Assembly (NCBI GenBank): GCA_024180945.1
Contig: JAKSGN010000005.1
Coordinates: 1,116,001-1,180,000 of the forward strand
DNA length: 64,000 nt
DNA from: Macrophomina tecta
Lineage: Eukaryota > Ascomycota > Dothideomycetes > Botryosphaeriales > Botryosphaeriaceae
Direction of reading: 5' to 3'
Under the pieces are notes generated by a model that saw only the letters and a program-made list of their open reading frames with translations, was not told the DNA's origin and ran no database searches. A program made the translations under genes and the position numbers. Shown here piece after piece: positions 1-11,075 of this stretch. Positions within the stretch are counted from its first letter, which is position 1. Each line of letters begins with the position of its first letter.

Positions 1-167
1 TGCCTGACCTTGGCCATGCTTCTGCTTGATAATACTCCCCGCGGTGGGCCGGCACGTCATAGGGTTGCGCTCGGATCTGCAGAGCTGCCCGCAATCAACC
101 GCGAAAGCTCCATCAAATGCGCGTCTACCCCGCAACATCACCCTGCATCCACCGCACGTTCTCCAAA

Positions 168-1069
168 ATGGCATCTACGGAGCAAGAGCGCGCTGATGCG
201 CACAATCTCGAGAACCCGGATGTTCCCAAGGGAAAGAAGAGCTTTGTTCCTCTAGGTATGCGGCTTTGGAATGGCCTAGGCGCCACCAGCAGGCAGCTAA
301 TTTACCGGCAGAGAACAACCCGGAGGTGATGAACGCGCTGGTTCACAAGCTGGGGCTGTCCCAAAAGCTTGCCTTCCATGACGTCTTCAGCATCGATGAA
401 CCCGAGCTCCTCGCCTTCGTCCCCCGCCCTGCTCTCGCCCTGCTCCTCATCTTCCCCGTTAGCGAAACCTACGAGAAGTTCAGAAAGGAGGAAGATGGTC
501 CGAAGCCCGAGTACAACGGCTCTGGCGAGGGTGAGCCGGTGGTCTGGTACAAGCAGACCATTGGCAATGCCTGTGGCTTGATCGGTTTGCTTCACGGCGT
601 ATCGAACGGTCAAGCTCGCTCCTACATCGGTACGCTCCAAGCCGCTGCGACGTCGAGCAGGGAGAAGGAAGGCTGACGTGTCGCAGAACCCGATAGCGAC
701 CTCGCCAAGCTCCTTGCGGATGCTGTCCCTCTCAAACCCGCCGCCCGTGCCGACCTCCTCTACGAGTCGCAGGCGCTCGAGAGTGCGCACCAGTCAGCAG
801 CCTCGGGCGGCGACACGGCTGCTCCTGATGCCGACGCTGCAGTTGACCTGCACTACGTCTGCTTCGTCAAGTCCGAAGATAACCGTCTTTGGGAGATGGA
901 TGGGAGGCGGAAAGGCCCGCTCGAAAGAGGCGCCCTTGGTGCGGACGAGGACGTGCTCTCTGAGAAGGCCCTCAACCTTGGCGTGCGGAGCTTCCTGAAG
1001 CGTGAACAAGAGGCTGGAGGTGGAGACTTGCGATTCAGCTTGATCGCCTTGGCTCCAAGCTTCGACTGA
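168..1069 (+). CDS. Ubiquitin carboxyl-terminal hydrolase, UCH (peptidase C12) family
   Basis: A cysteine protease that cleaves small adducts from the C terminus of ubiquitin, like yeast Yuh1 and human UCH-L3; probably cytosolic or nuclear. Three exons, 168-255, 312-629 and 687-1069, join in phase across introns of 56 and 57 bp and give 262 residues, the usual family length of about 230-260. The substrate-facing start FVPLENNPEVMN (about residues 26-37) spans the first splice junction, which supports that intron. The catalytic triad is visible: Cys117 in GNACGLIGLLHGV, His191 in DLHYVCFVKS and Asp207 in LWEMDGRRKGP. The oxyanion Gln precedes the Cys in the motif YKQTIGNACG. The first Met in frame after the upstream region was taken as the start; about 25 residues precede the conserved domain. 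Nothing looks broken. Confidence 0.93.
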
Positions 1070-1960
1070 GGGCCGAGGCCGTGGATAATACATATCACAC
1101 ACACCGTGCGAACGCAGCGGCTTGGATGGACGGCCAGCATGTGCCAAGTTACCGATCCGAGGCGAAGAGCTGCGAATGGGTTGCATGCGAATTTGATGGA
1201 TACGGTTCTGAATCAAGGGTGGGGCCAGCGTTATAGCTTCCAGGATGGAGTGGTTAGGACAAAGACAGGTGCTCTTGGCATGTTTACCCGGACTGTCCCA
1301 TGTGTAAGACTTAACCCACTGCAGCCTCACCATGTTGGCGACGGGACGCCCTCCGCTAGCGGCGAGGCCCTCCTAGGGACAGAAGTTGCGATAACCGGAG
1401 GGTACTCGTAAGAGGGCGATTCGACCAGGCCTCAAGCGACCCGATCTCAGTCTTCGGACTTCTTTCGCACGATGATCTTGTCGGCATGAAGAGGGCCCAG
1501 GGTGACGTGTTTCTCGTGTGCTCTCAACCGGCAAGTACTAGTCTTCTTCTCCTGTGTTGATGTCAGCTGTCTGTCGATCCTCGCTTGGTGGATGCGTGCA
1601 GCACAGTTTGGGCGCCTTTGTCACCTAGCCGTTTTCAACCACCAAGCCCATTCGCCTCGCCATGCACCTCCAAGCCTCTCCACCATGTCTCTTCTTCTTC
1701 ACAATCGATCGCTCGTACGAAAATCTTCAGGCCCTGGGACCGCATCGGTCACCATGTCTCGAAAAGCCCTCCAGACCGGTTAAAAGAAACTGCTCTGGTG
1801 TCGTCGCCTCGCACGTCGAGCGTCACGGTCTGTCCTTACCGCCGGGTCCATCAATGCATGCAAATTACTCAAACTTCCTTCATCCTGAGCCCAGCAACGA
1901 GTTCATCCCTAAAAGTAGCCACCCCTCTGGGGCCTTTTGGGGGTTTGCTCTATTCCTAGA
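1070..1960. other. Intergenic region upstream of the Git3-like receptor
   Basis: Nothing coding is supported here on either strand. It must hold the terminator of the UCH gene and the promoter and 5' UTR of the receptor gene. No repeat or RNA gene was recognised. Confidence 0.6.
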
Positions 1961-4673
1961 ATGCTCCTGGTAACGGTAGCGCCCGCATCTGTGCCGCCCT
2001 ATACAGCTCCAGTTACGCCGCAGGAACAGCAAGTCTCAACAACATGGAACGGTGCAGGTACACCCAGGACAGCTTCTGCACAGCATGTGCTTCCCCGTTG
2101 GCACACTGACGGCCCCGAGGAAAATGTTGATTACATCTTCCTGTTCGGCGAGGAGAAGAAGTTCATCGTGCAAGTCGCCACAGTAGTGGGCGCGTGCATC
2201 AGTCTGTCTTTGGTCACCATTGCCTTCCTCTGGTTTGTGAGAATGAGAAAGCGGTTCAGGCACAAGTATTACACTCCAGCGGTTCAGCCGGGCACATGAG
2301 AGCTGATTGGGTGACCATAGGTTGATCATGTTGCTTATCCTCGGAGATTGGATGCGTGCGCTTTGGTACGTTGTCTTTGTTTGTGTGTCCTTCACACATG
2401 GGACAATCAGTACGCATACCTGCATATGCCAGGCTGCCGGATATCTGATCCAAATGGGTACTGAGATATCGGGTAAGCATACCAGCACGCTTCTGCAAAT
2501 GGCACATTAACTGAATTATGCAGATTTCTCCGTCCTGTTCATCTCAATTCATGGAGCTACCCAGATCTTCAAGCCTCCTGTCACAGTTGCCGGCAGAGAT
2601 GATCGATTGTACAAGTATCGTCGTTGGATCTACGCATTCATTCTCATCGTCCCGCAAGTCTTCGCCTCCCTCCCCTTCATAGGAGACGGGAAAGGAGTCG
2701 GGTATTTATCTCAGGGTGCCTTCTGCACGCTGCCTATACGCCCGATTTGGTATCGCCTTGCCCTCGCATGGATTCCACGCTTGCTCATATGGTTTACCAT
2801 CCTCGGACTAGCCGTCGCCATATACGTTCATGTCCACCGTGAATTCAGGGACTTTTCCGAGGCTTTCCGGCGTCATTCGACCACCTCGACCGATTTTCTT
2901 TCCGATACGCCTGACGGTAGCCCTACGAATTCAGAAAAGAGACGAGACAGCTCCCCGAACATCAGTCCTCGCCGACATTCTTTGGATCCTAGCATGGAAC
3001 AGCGGCCCACTGAAGACCCTGCACCCGTTGAGCCAGTAATAGAGCGGCCTCAGCCTACACAGACAGGCCAATATTCCTACGTGGATGCCGTCACTGACCA
3101 ATATCGTAACAACGATTTCGGTTCGAGTGCAATCCCCTTGCCAGCTCCTGCGGCACCTACAGCAGGCCGCCGCAACTCTCGCGTTCGTATTGAGATACCT
3201 ACCGGTATCGCCGCGCCAGACACAGAGGTGGAGGTCAATATCAACAATACCAGGCGCAAGAGCTTCTCTGACAGCCTGCGTTCATGGCGTAGTACGATCA
3301 GAGAGACATGTGCCAATCCGGTCGGCCACCGTCTCAGCCTGCCAATCTCAGTGAACTCTGAGCGTACCGATGTTACTGGTCGTAATAGCATCTGGCAGCT
3401 GAGCGCTTTCTTCAACACAAGCCGGCGCTCCTCCGACAGCGCCAAAAACACAGCTAGCCGCGCGCGCCATCACACCTTCTCCTCATCCTTGCGTGCAGAG
3501 AGGAAGCTCGTTCGCCGCACGTCCGAACCGATCGACGCGCGCATGGCACAAAAGCGCTCAAATATCAGACGCCAGTTACGCCAGGTCTTCGTCTACCCGC
3601 TGGTGTACATCTGCCTCTGGCTGATCCCCTTCACCGCGCTGTGCCTGGCGTACAACCCGCGGTACGCCCGACGCCCGCCCTTCGTGCTCAACATGCTCAG
3701 CAACTTCTGTCCCTGCTTCATCGGCGCCGTCAATGTCGTCGTCTTCAGCTGGCGCGAGAAACCCTGGCGCTACATCCACAACAACCCCAGCCGCGGCTTC
3801 TGGCAGAGTTTCTGCTTCTGGCGCGAGGACCTCGATGACGACAACTTCAACAGCGAGCACTACCGCCAGCGGCGTCGCAGAAGCAGCGGTGCCGACAGCA
3901 ACAAGCGCTGGAACGAGAATACCTACGTTGAGAACAGTGCGCGCTCTCCGTGGAATGTCTTCTCGGCTGAGCCGCCGCCGCCTCCTCCTCCTCCTCCTCC
4001 TCCCTCGTCCGCATCCGCGCAGCACCCGCAACCAGCCGTAATCCCGCTCGCACGCTCGTCCGCTACCACCGCTTCTCCATCTTCTCCATCACTTCTACAC
4101 CCGCCAGCCATTGTCCCAGCCACCGACTACTTCGATGGCAACGACGATGCCATCACCCCCCTCCAGCCCCCGCCACGCGCCTACGTCTCCTCTCCCTCCT
4201 TCCCCCCGCCGTCGGCCGGAGCTCCGCAGCACAGCCACCACCGGCATCATTCCTCGGTGCCCTTCAGCGCCCTCGCACTCGCCCGCCGCGGCCTCAAGCG
4301 CGCCAGCATGATTGCTGGGGGGGTTGGAGTCGGCGGTGGCGGTGGTGGTGGTGGGGGCGGCGGCAGCGATGCGCAGAAGGCGGCACGGGAGATGGCGTAT
4401 GAGCGGTTGGCGTGGGAGAGGAGAGAACAGGCTGGGCGGCTGTTCGCGCAACAGGTACAGGCACAGGAGGTTGGTCATTCCGGTCAGCAGCAACGGCAGG
4501 GGCATGGCAGGAGGATGAGTCGGAGGGTTAGTACGGGGGATTTGGGGGCAAGGGGGGTGGCGAGGGAGTGGTGGGAGCGTAGGGGGGTGGGGGACAGGGA
4601 CGAGGTTGGTGCGGTGGGTTGGTGGAGTGACGGGGATGGGCAGAGTGGCGGGGAAGATGCGAGTTTGCGATGA
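1961..4673 (+). CDS. Git3/GPR1-like G protein-coupled receptor (glucose/amino acid sensing type)
   Basis: A seven-span receptor of the fungal Git3/GPR1 class, which in yeasts couples carbon or amino acid signals through a G alpha subunit to adenylate cyclase and PKA. Exons 1961-2265, 2321-2472 and 2524-4673 give 868 residues. Predicted spans: TM1 about 68-93, TM2 103-124, TM3 131-165, TM4 188-206, TM5 227-258, then a very long third cytoplasmic loop of about 250 residues rich in Ser and Arg, TM6 about 507-531 and TM7 542-563 ending in FSWREKPWRYI, the typical Git3 C-domain end. The roughly 300-residue tail contains a poly-Pro run (3974-4003), a poly-Gly run (4331-4365) and basic stretches. 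First-exon ATG at 1961 is the first in-frame Met after a stop-free stretch; a further 5' exon cannot be excluded. Ligand is unknown. Confidence 0.88.
3974..4003. repeat. CCG/CCT triplet tract coding poly-proline
   Basis: A run of CCG then CCT codons inside the receptor C-terminal tail. It keeps frame and encodes an uninterrupted proline stretch, a likely length-variable site. Confidence 0.85.
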
Positions 4674-7618
4674 GGGTGAGGTAATGGGATGGAATGTGCT
4701 GATGGGAGGGACGGGGGTGCCGGTTGTAAGGCCACAAAAGTATAAGGTAGACCCTTTATCAGAATTTTCAAGGGCTGTTCAGCTTCCTTGGTGATTGGTA
4801 CGGGCCTTACTAACTCTCGGGACATGGCTGGCACGGATACGAAGGATGAAGGGAAGATATAAGTATCGGTGGAAGAGATTCCTTCACTGATCGCTAATGT
4901 GCAAAGAGACGGATAGTAAGGGGGAGCCTTTTTACGTCACGTTGCTGGAGCGCTAAATTAACCTCGCCACTCCGTGTATCCTGAAAATGGACGTTCTCGA
5001 AACTGGGTAAAAGAGGAGGCTGCTCAACCCCGAGAAATGGGTAGCGCCTGGGGCAGCAAAGCCGACGCGAAACTTGGACAAGCACACCTTTGGAAATTGC
5101 GCAGTAATAGACTAAGATCAAACAGGCCTCGATAATGGAGTTGGAAATTCCGAGACTTTTACATTACTGGACGGCTTTTGCCCGGCGTAGGGAGGTGTCA
5201 CCCAGGGCGGCGCTCGCTGTTACACCCTTTCACACTACATCAGACGGCAACAGGATGTCTGCCCTGTCTCAACGCAGTATAAGGCTAGGCTGAGCAATTT
5301 TTTTTTTTTTTTTTTTTGTTTTTTTAGGATGTTTCCTACCAGGTGTCATCAAGCCAAGGCTGTAGGCCAAATACGTCTATCTTGGTCAGTATCGGCCCGC
5401 CAAAGAGCATCTGCCCGAGCGATTCGGAGCCGCCAAAAACAGCAATGGCGCTCCTGTCAACAGCTTCCGAGCGCCATAATACAAGTAAAAGCATCCCCCA
5501 CCGCTTATGTGTAGGAAATCCCGTCGCACGCGCACTCACCACTTCCGCCGCTACCCGCACACCCACTTCGGACCGCACCATACCGAAACCCCCCACTCCA
5601 GTGGTGTGAGGACCGACAGATCATCGGACCTTATTTCACCTCGGCCTCCGGTGATGGCGTGAGGCTGGCGTCCGGCCGGAAACAGAGTGCGTCCGGAGCC
5701 TCGCATTTTCCTATTTGAGTAATTTTCCGGGCTCGGCGGTTATGGGCGACGTCCCAACGCCGCAACAGCAGTACTTGACTTTGAGCTTCGGGTGCGGACC
5801 ATTCCGTGGATACCATGATATGCTATCGTTCGGGAAGTGGCGTTCCGCCTGCCGGCGTGTCATGCTTACTGAGTCGATGCTGCGGTGTGCGCTTGTTCGC
5901 ACGTGGCAAGTCGCGGGCCGTGGCGCAAGGGACTTGATGTTCGCTCATATGAGCGTGGCGTCTTCCGTAACCTTGAGCAGGCTCATATTGACTGCTTATT
6001 TGCCATGGGCACAATGGGACACAAAGACGCCACTGCTTGTGGTCTTACGGCGGGCGCATGATACGGACCGCCAAGAACACGCAGCCATGCAGTTACTGGA
6101 GCATTCCGAAGAAGCACTTGGCTACTTCGATGATGATTTGTGGGGAAAGGATTTTAGGTGAACACCACCTTTGAATGACGATGAGAGTTCAGGACCAAAT
6201 AAAGTTGATGAGTATTGGATCTTCTACAACGGGGAAGAATGAAAGGTGCATAAAACGCGCTTCACAGCCCAGTCGGGCTATTTCACGGGGTCGCCCAAAC
6301 GCGGTATCCATCTGCGCCCCAACAGAGTAATTCTATTTCCCTCCTGCCGTCAGTATAAATATGACTGCGCCCGTCCAAGGATCCTACGAGTCTTCAAGCT
6401 TGATTTAAGCACCAAACAGCCGTCACAGCCACGCAGCCGGGCCTTCCACGTACGCACAACTCAGATCCGCTGCCTGTACCGCATGCACAATAAGCCTCCA
6501 CACGTGGCCGCTGTCTACTTCAATAGACGGCGATGCTCATCTCCCGTTCGCTCAGTCCCTGCCAGTCCCGTTCGTACCTACACGAACCACATGCTCCCAC
6601 CTGACCAGAACACCATGCCTGATTTCTACCTATATTATTGTTAAGTCTATCCGCTAGCTCTGTGCAGAGCTTGGGTCCTAAGAAGAACATGCAGGCTTTC
6701 AGCAGCACGACCTGCCAGCATTAACGAATGTGGCGTCGTTTGCGGTTTACAAGGGTCAGATGACTCGTCCGGCTGTGGACAGAAATCCACTCTTTCCTCG
6801 CTATAGATTTCTCCGCTAGACGTACGTGACGAGGTATCCGTAGGAGAAAGACGCGTTAAAAGTACATATCAACACCGCTTACTGATGGAGATTGCCACGG
6901 GGAGACGTTTAGGGTGATGGAATGATCAGACGAGCACGAAAAGGAGTGTGGTGACTGGATCGCGCTATAAAGCGCCGAGAATTACAATAGTTAGCGTCAC
7001 CGAGGCGACACTAAGATTGCGGCATAAGTGCGAGACGAGTTAGAGGTGTAGCCCATCTTTGACGAGTACACTGCAGCCGAATAACATGGGCAGACGATGG
7101 CATCAAATAACTTGCACCATTCGCGAACTGCAAGTTTTTGTCCAAACTGGTGTAGCCAGAGTAGCAAAATGAGTAAAGCGGAATGAGTGTTTTGTATGAT
7201 TTACATATATCGGTTTCTGTGAATTGAGTATTTCTGGCTGTTGGCAGCAGTGTCTCTTGGTACAGAAGGACTTGGCGTTGGACCAATACCGGTAGAAACC
7301 GATGGCATTCATGGCTAGAGAGCACAGACTCAAAAAGGCTTAAGCAGCATCTGCCCGGCTAACGCTTTTACTGTGTAGCGACGCCCCTTTACGGTTGCCA
7401 GGGCGCCTTACCTGGCGTTGCCTCCAATGGCGTCACTATTTCCGTAATTCAGTACCTGGTTCCACAATGTACAAGGACATGACAGAGGCTTTCCGTTCAA
7501 ATAATACACAGTTCTCATATCGCAAAATATTCTCCTAAGCCTGACCGAATATTGGTTGCCTCCCTAACGCCTGACCCGTGCGATGCCTTGGGTAATACAG
7601 CTTGAACAAGCATTGAAA
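4674..7618. other. Gene-poor 2.9-kb interval between convergent 3' ends
   Basis: It lies between the receptor stop codon and the S12 stop codon, so it holds two 3' ends. There is a poly-T tract near 5299-5325 and a cluster of CGG-type palindromes near 5630-5700, including the 10-bp palindrome at 5671-5680. A protein-like reading on the minus strand at 5336-5596 is discussed under findings. No gene could be supported: the short frames here lack recognisable domains. Confidence 0.55.
5299..5325. repeat. Poly-T tract
   Basis: A homopolymeric T run of about 22 bases, interrupted by one G and followed by a second T run. It is in noncoding DNA about 630 bp after the receptor stop. Confidence 0.9.
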
Positions 7619-8334
7619 TTACGCAGTCTTGGGCTTCTTCGTGCCGTACTTCGATCTCGAAGTAAGCCTGTTTCCAACACCACCCTGGGTAACAACGTCA
7701 GCATTGCTCTGGCTCTCCATTGAGGTGCAATAACATACCAGATCCATGGCGCCTCTCACGAGCTTGTACCTCACACCGGGACAATCCTGGGCACGGCCGC
7801 CACGCACCAGGACGACGGAGTGCTGCTGCACGTTGTGGCCTGTAGAGAGAGCACTTTATTAGCCTGCTGTCGTCCCATAAACACCCTCCCAAGCCAGCGT
7901 CCGACTGCTGCACCAAATGCAGCCAGAGCGTCCCGAAATGACGCCAACATACCTTCTCCGGGGATATAGGCCCACACAAGCCTGCCATTGCTCAGTCTCA
8001 CCCTAGCAACCTTGCGCTCTCCGGAGTTGGGCTTCTTGGGCTTCGTGGTTCCGACCTTGACGCAGACGCCCTTCATCTCGGGACGGTCCTTCAGCTGGGG
8101 CGAGGTGAGTTTGCGGGCGGGCTGCGGCTGGCGGCAGCCGCGGCGGACCTGGTTGTAGGTGGCATTGCGAATGGAGCTGGCGCTGAAGCTGCGGGCGGCG
8201 GCGAGGATCGGCGAAGTCGCGGCGGTGGTGGTGGTGGTGGTGGTGGTGGTGGTGCGCGGCGCCGCGGCGAAGATGGCCGGGCGGGCGAAGGCGCAGGCGG
8301 GCCGGGCCAGCTGGCGGAGGTAGTGGAGGGGCAT
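7619..8334 (-). CDS. Mitochondrial small-subunit ribosomal protein uS12m
   Basis: The S12 protein of the mitochondrial ribosome decoding centre. Exons (minus strand) 8334-7953, 7839-7739 and 7684-7619 join across introns of 113 and 54 bp into 182 residues. The N-terminal part (about 1-55) is rich in Ala, Arg, Ser and Thr and resembles a mitochondrial targeting presequence; it includes a run of about ten Thr encoded by a triplet repeat. The S12 core follows with the diagnostic [38 protein letters not shown], and the end [12 protein letters not shown]. The last two splice junctions were placed so that the core reads [18 protein letters not shown]. It is head to head with the eIF2B alpha gene, with 414 bp between the start codons. 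Confidence 0.95.
8222..8253. repeat. GGT/ACC triplet microsatellite in the S12 presequence
   Basis: About ten GGT units on the plus strand, read as Thr codons on the minus strand inside the mitochondrial presequence. Length changes by whole units would keep frame. Confidence 0.85.
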
Positions 8335-8748
8335 GGCGACCGGCGGCGCTGCAATTGATGGATGGCGGCTTGGGATGGGGTTGCGGCGGTGGTGGAGCGG
8401 TCGCGCGGCACACCTCCGCGAATTTGATGGCGGCGGAGGATGGGCGGCGCTCGGACCATCACTTTTTGTGACTCTTCCGCCGCGTCTTCGTCGACCACAA
8501 CTCCACCACTCCCCCTCAGCCCCGTCCATTGCGTGCCAACCCCGCGCAGGGAGCTCGAAGACGCCACCCGGACCTGTCTCGTGCCTTGGGACCCCCGGAA
8601 TCGCTGCACTCACGCAGGTTTGGAGCGCCGCAACACCCCGCTTCGTCATCCCGACCAAGGCTGGCTGCATCTTGGTCCAGCGGAACGCATTGAACACAGC
8701 CCTTTCCGCTGGAGACCCTCCGCCCTCCCTCTCATCCTTGCTGCCACC
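8335..8748. promoter_or_regulatory. Divergent promoter, S12m and eIF2B alpha
   Basis: 414 bp between two start codons facing away from each other, rich in GC. It must contain both promoters and 5' UTRs. No specific operator was recognised. The same interval reads open on the plus strand, which is probably chance in GC-rich DNA. Confidence 0.7.
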
Positions 8749-9908
8749 ATGGGCCTCCCCGACTCTGGGCTCCCGGCCGGAGCCACTGACGCTCCCTTCG
8801 ACATCGTCGGCACCTACCAGCGCCTCTTGACCGACGACCCGGACCTGACCATGCCCGTCGCCGCCATCGAGGCCCTCGTCGCCGCCCTGTCCGCGTCCGA
8901 CACGAGCACCACCACCGAGACGCTGGCCCTCCTCTCCGCCTACACCAACAAGCTCAAAGCCGCCATCCCCAACCCCATCTCCCTCTCCGCCGGCACCGAC
9001 CTCTTCCAGCGCTACCTCATGACCTCCGTCCGCCCGGGCGTCGACTTCTCCAAGACCCGCCAGCACCTGCTCAGCAACGGCCGTCTCTTCGTTGAGCGCG
9101 CCAAAGCGTCGCGTGACAAGATCGCCTCCTTCGGCAAGCACTTCATCCGCGACGGCAACACCATCCTCACCAACGGCGGCTCGCGCGTCGTGTCCGCCCT
9201 CCTGCGCTCCGCCGCCGAATCCGCCGCCGGCGGCGGCTCCTCGCATGGCAGCGTGCGCTTCCGCGTCATCTACGTGCTCGCAGTCCCCGACCCGGCGAAC
9301 GCCTCGGACGAAGCCACCACCAAGCACGCCGAGGGCACCGAGATCGTGCGGCGCCTGCGCGCGCACGGCGTGCCCGTCGCGACCATTCCCGAGGCCGGCG
9401 TCGCGTACGCCATGGGCAAGGTCGACATGGTCATTGTCGGCGCCGAGGGCGTCGTCGAGAACGGCGGCATCATCTCGCGCCTTGGTACCTACCAGCTCGG
9501 CGTGCTGGCCAAGAACGCGAACAAGCCGTTCTACGTCGTGGCCGAGAGCCACAAGTTCGTGCGCCTGTATCCGCTCGGCCAGTACGATTTGCCCATCGAG
9601 CAGAAGGTTATCCAGTTCCGCGTCGGCGCTGATGAGCGCGTTGTCGAAGAGGAGGGCGGCCGGAGCAGTGGTGGGGAAACGTCGAAGGATGCGGGGTTGA
9701 GGAAAGAGAAGTGGGCGGCCGGTGCGGTGGACGATGCTGTGGATTTTACCGTGAGTTTGGCTTGCCCCCTGATGGGTTGTTCGATGGCGTTGTTTTTGCT
9801 AACATGTTTTGGCTGTAGCCACCCAACCTCATTTCCGCCCTTATCACAGAGTCTGGCGTTCTTACGCCTAGTGCCGTGTCTGAGGAGCTCATCAAGATCT
9901 GGTTCTAG
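8749..9908 (+). CDS. GCN3: Translation initiation factor eIF2B subunit alpha
   Basis: Regulatory alpha subunit of the eIF2B guanine nucleotide exchange factor; it senses phosphorylated eIF2 and links amino acid starvation to translation. Exon 1 (8749-9750) and exon 2 (9819-9908) are separated by a 68-bp intron with a GCTAAC branch-like site; the product is 363 residues, a little longer than yeast Gcn3 (305). An N-terminal helical region (about 20-130) precedes the Rossmann-like IF-2B domain, with [33 protein letters not shown] and [18 protein letters not shown] visible. The end, [21 protein letters not shown], is the typical family C terminus and confirms the intron. A short acidic and Ser/Gly-rich insertion lies near residues 300-330. 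The ATG at 8749 has a good ACC context. Confidence 0.95.
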
Positions 9909-11040
9909 TGCAATTACAACTTTTTATGTCCTGCTGAAACACTACTTTGACGAAAGGATAAGAGAGTCTTCATTGGAGAATGGCTCGGGCAGGCACTGGT
10001 CGGTTCCCGCAATCGCTGAATGCAAGCCAAATCTTGTCACGATGATACCCGAATGGAATAGGGATAGAGGGAAAAGGGGGTTCGAAAATGCTGGAAAGAA
10101 ACAGCAATTGTGGGGAGGCCGATTGCAAGAAAGACGAAGAGGTCTTCAACAGCGGGATGAGACTTTCTGCAGAAGGGGCTCGAGATAGGTCTGGTGGAGA
10201 AATGGGATCATGTGAGAGGTCAAGGAGTGTGGAAGGCTGTCACGAATGGCTAGACTTGGTGAAAAGTAAAAGTTGGAATTGACATTGCAAGAGCAAATTC
10301 GAGCTGTCAACAAACATGAATAACGAGAAAGAGCTAGCAATGTGTAGACACGATGAACGGACAAGAGCCTCCTTAACGTTCAGGTGACCATGTCTGCAGT
10401 AGGGCATGTAAAATTGCTCATACAGCACAAGCTTCAACTCAATTTTCAGCGTCCATCAGTGACCGCCAGTATGGGTGCTCCAAAGCGGAATGACTTGGTG
10501 GTAAACTAGCGTTTCTTCACTGTGTACCTCTCGCCGCCGTCTTTTCGGTTTTCTTCGTTTCTCTCATCCATAAGCCACTTGTTCGAGACATCCCCCTACC
10601 CAGTTACCACTATCAAGTACCATCCACTTACCACTTTTCTTTTTCCGTATTCCAGGGATCCTCCACCAAGAGCTTCGGAGATGTGGATCCGACAGCCACC
10701 AAAAAGCCACCGACAGCCATTGCGCAAAATGCGGCAGATACGCGGAAGAAGCAATAACGTCCCTAGCCCGTAAGGGCATCGGACGGCACGATCCGTGCCC
10801 TCAAGAGCCTGAAGAGGCAAGCGAGTCTTGTCTTGAGACTGTTATTGCTTTTCCTAACCGTTCTTTTTCTCCTCCGTGTGAAACGTCCGATCTTCGTGCT
10901 TCCGGTGGCCCCTTCGATTGCAAAATGTACCAAGGCCATTGTGGGAGAAGGAAGTAGCTCGATGAGGAAGTCCTCCCGTCTTTTTTGGAAAGTCAAATAG
11001 ATGCGGCCAAGCTCAGAGATGCGCGGGGTCTTGAGCATCG

Positions 11041-11075
<35 letters not shown>

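Noticed and set aside
1448..1520. Minus-strand reading ending HADKIIVRKKSED before a stop
   Set aside because: It looks like a protein C terminus but is only about 20 residues long with no supporting upstream exon.
5715..6161. 148-residue plus-strand frame
   Set aside because: No domain, no codon or splice evidence and no homologue recognised; likely chance.
7771..9552. Very long open frame on the minus strand through the eIF2B alpha gene
   Set aside because: It is antisense to a clear eIF2B alpha coding sequence and runs into S12m exon 1 only because GC-rich codons leave the opposite strand open. It has no domain of its own outside S12m.
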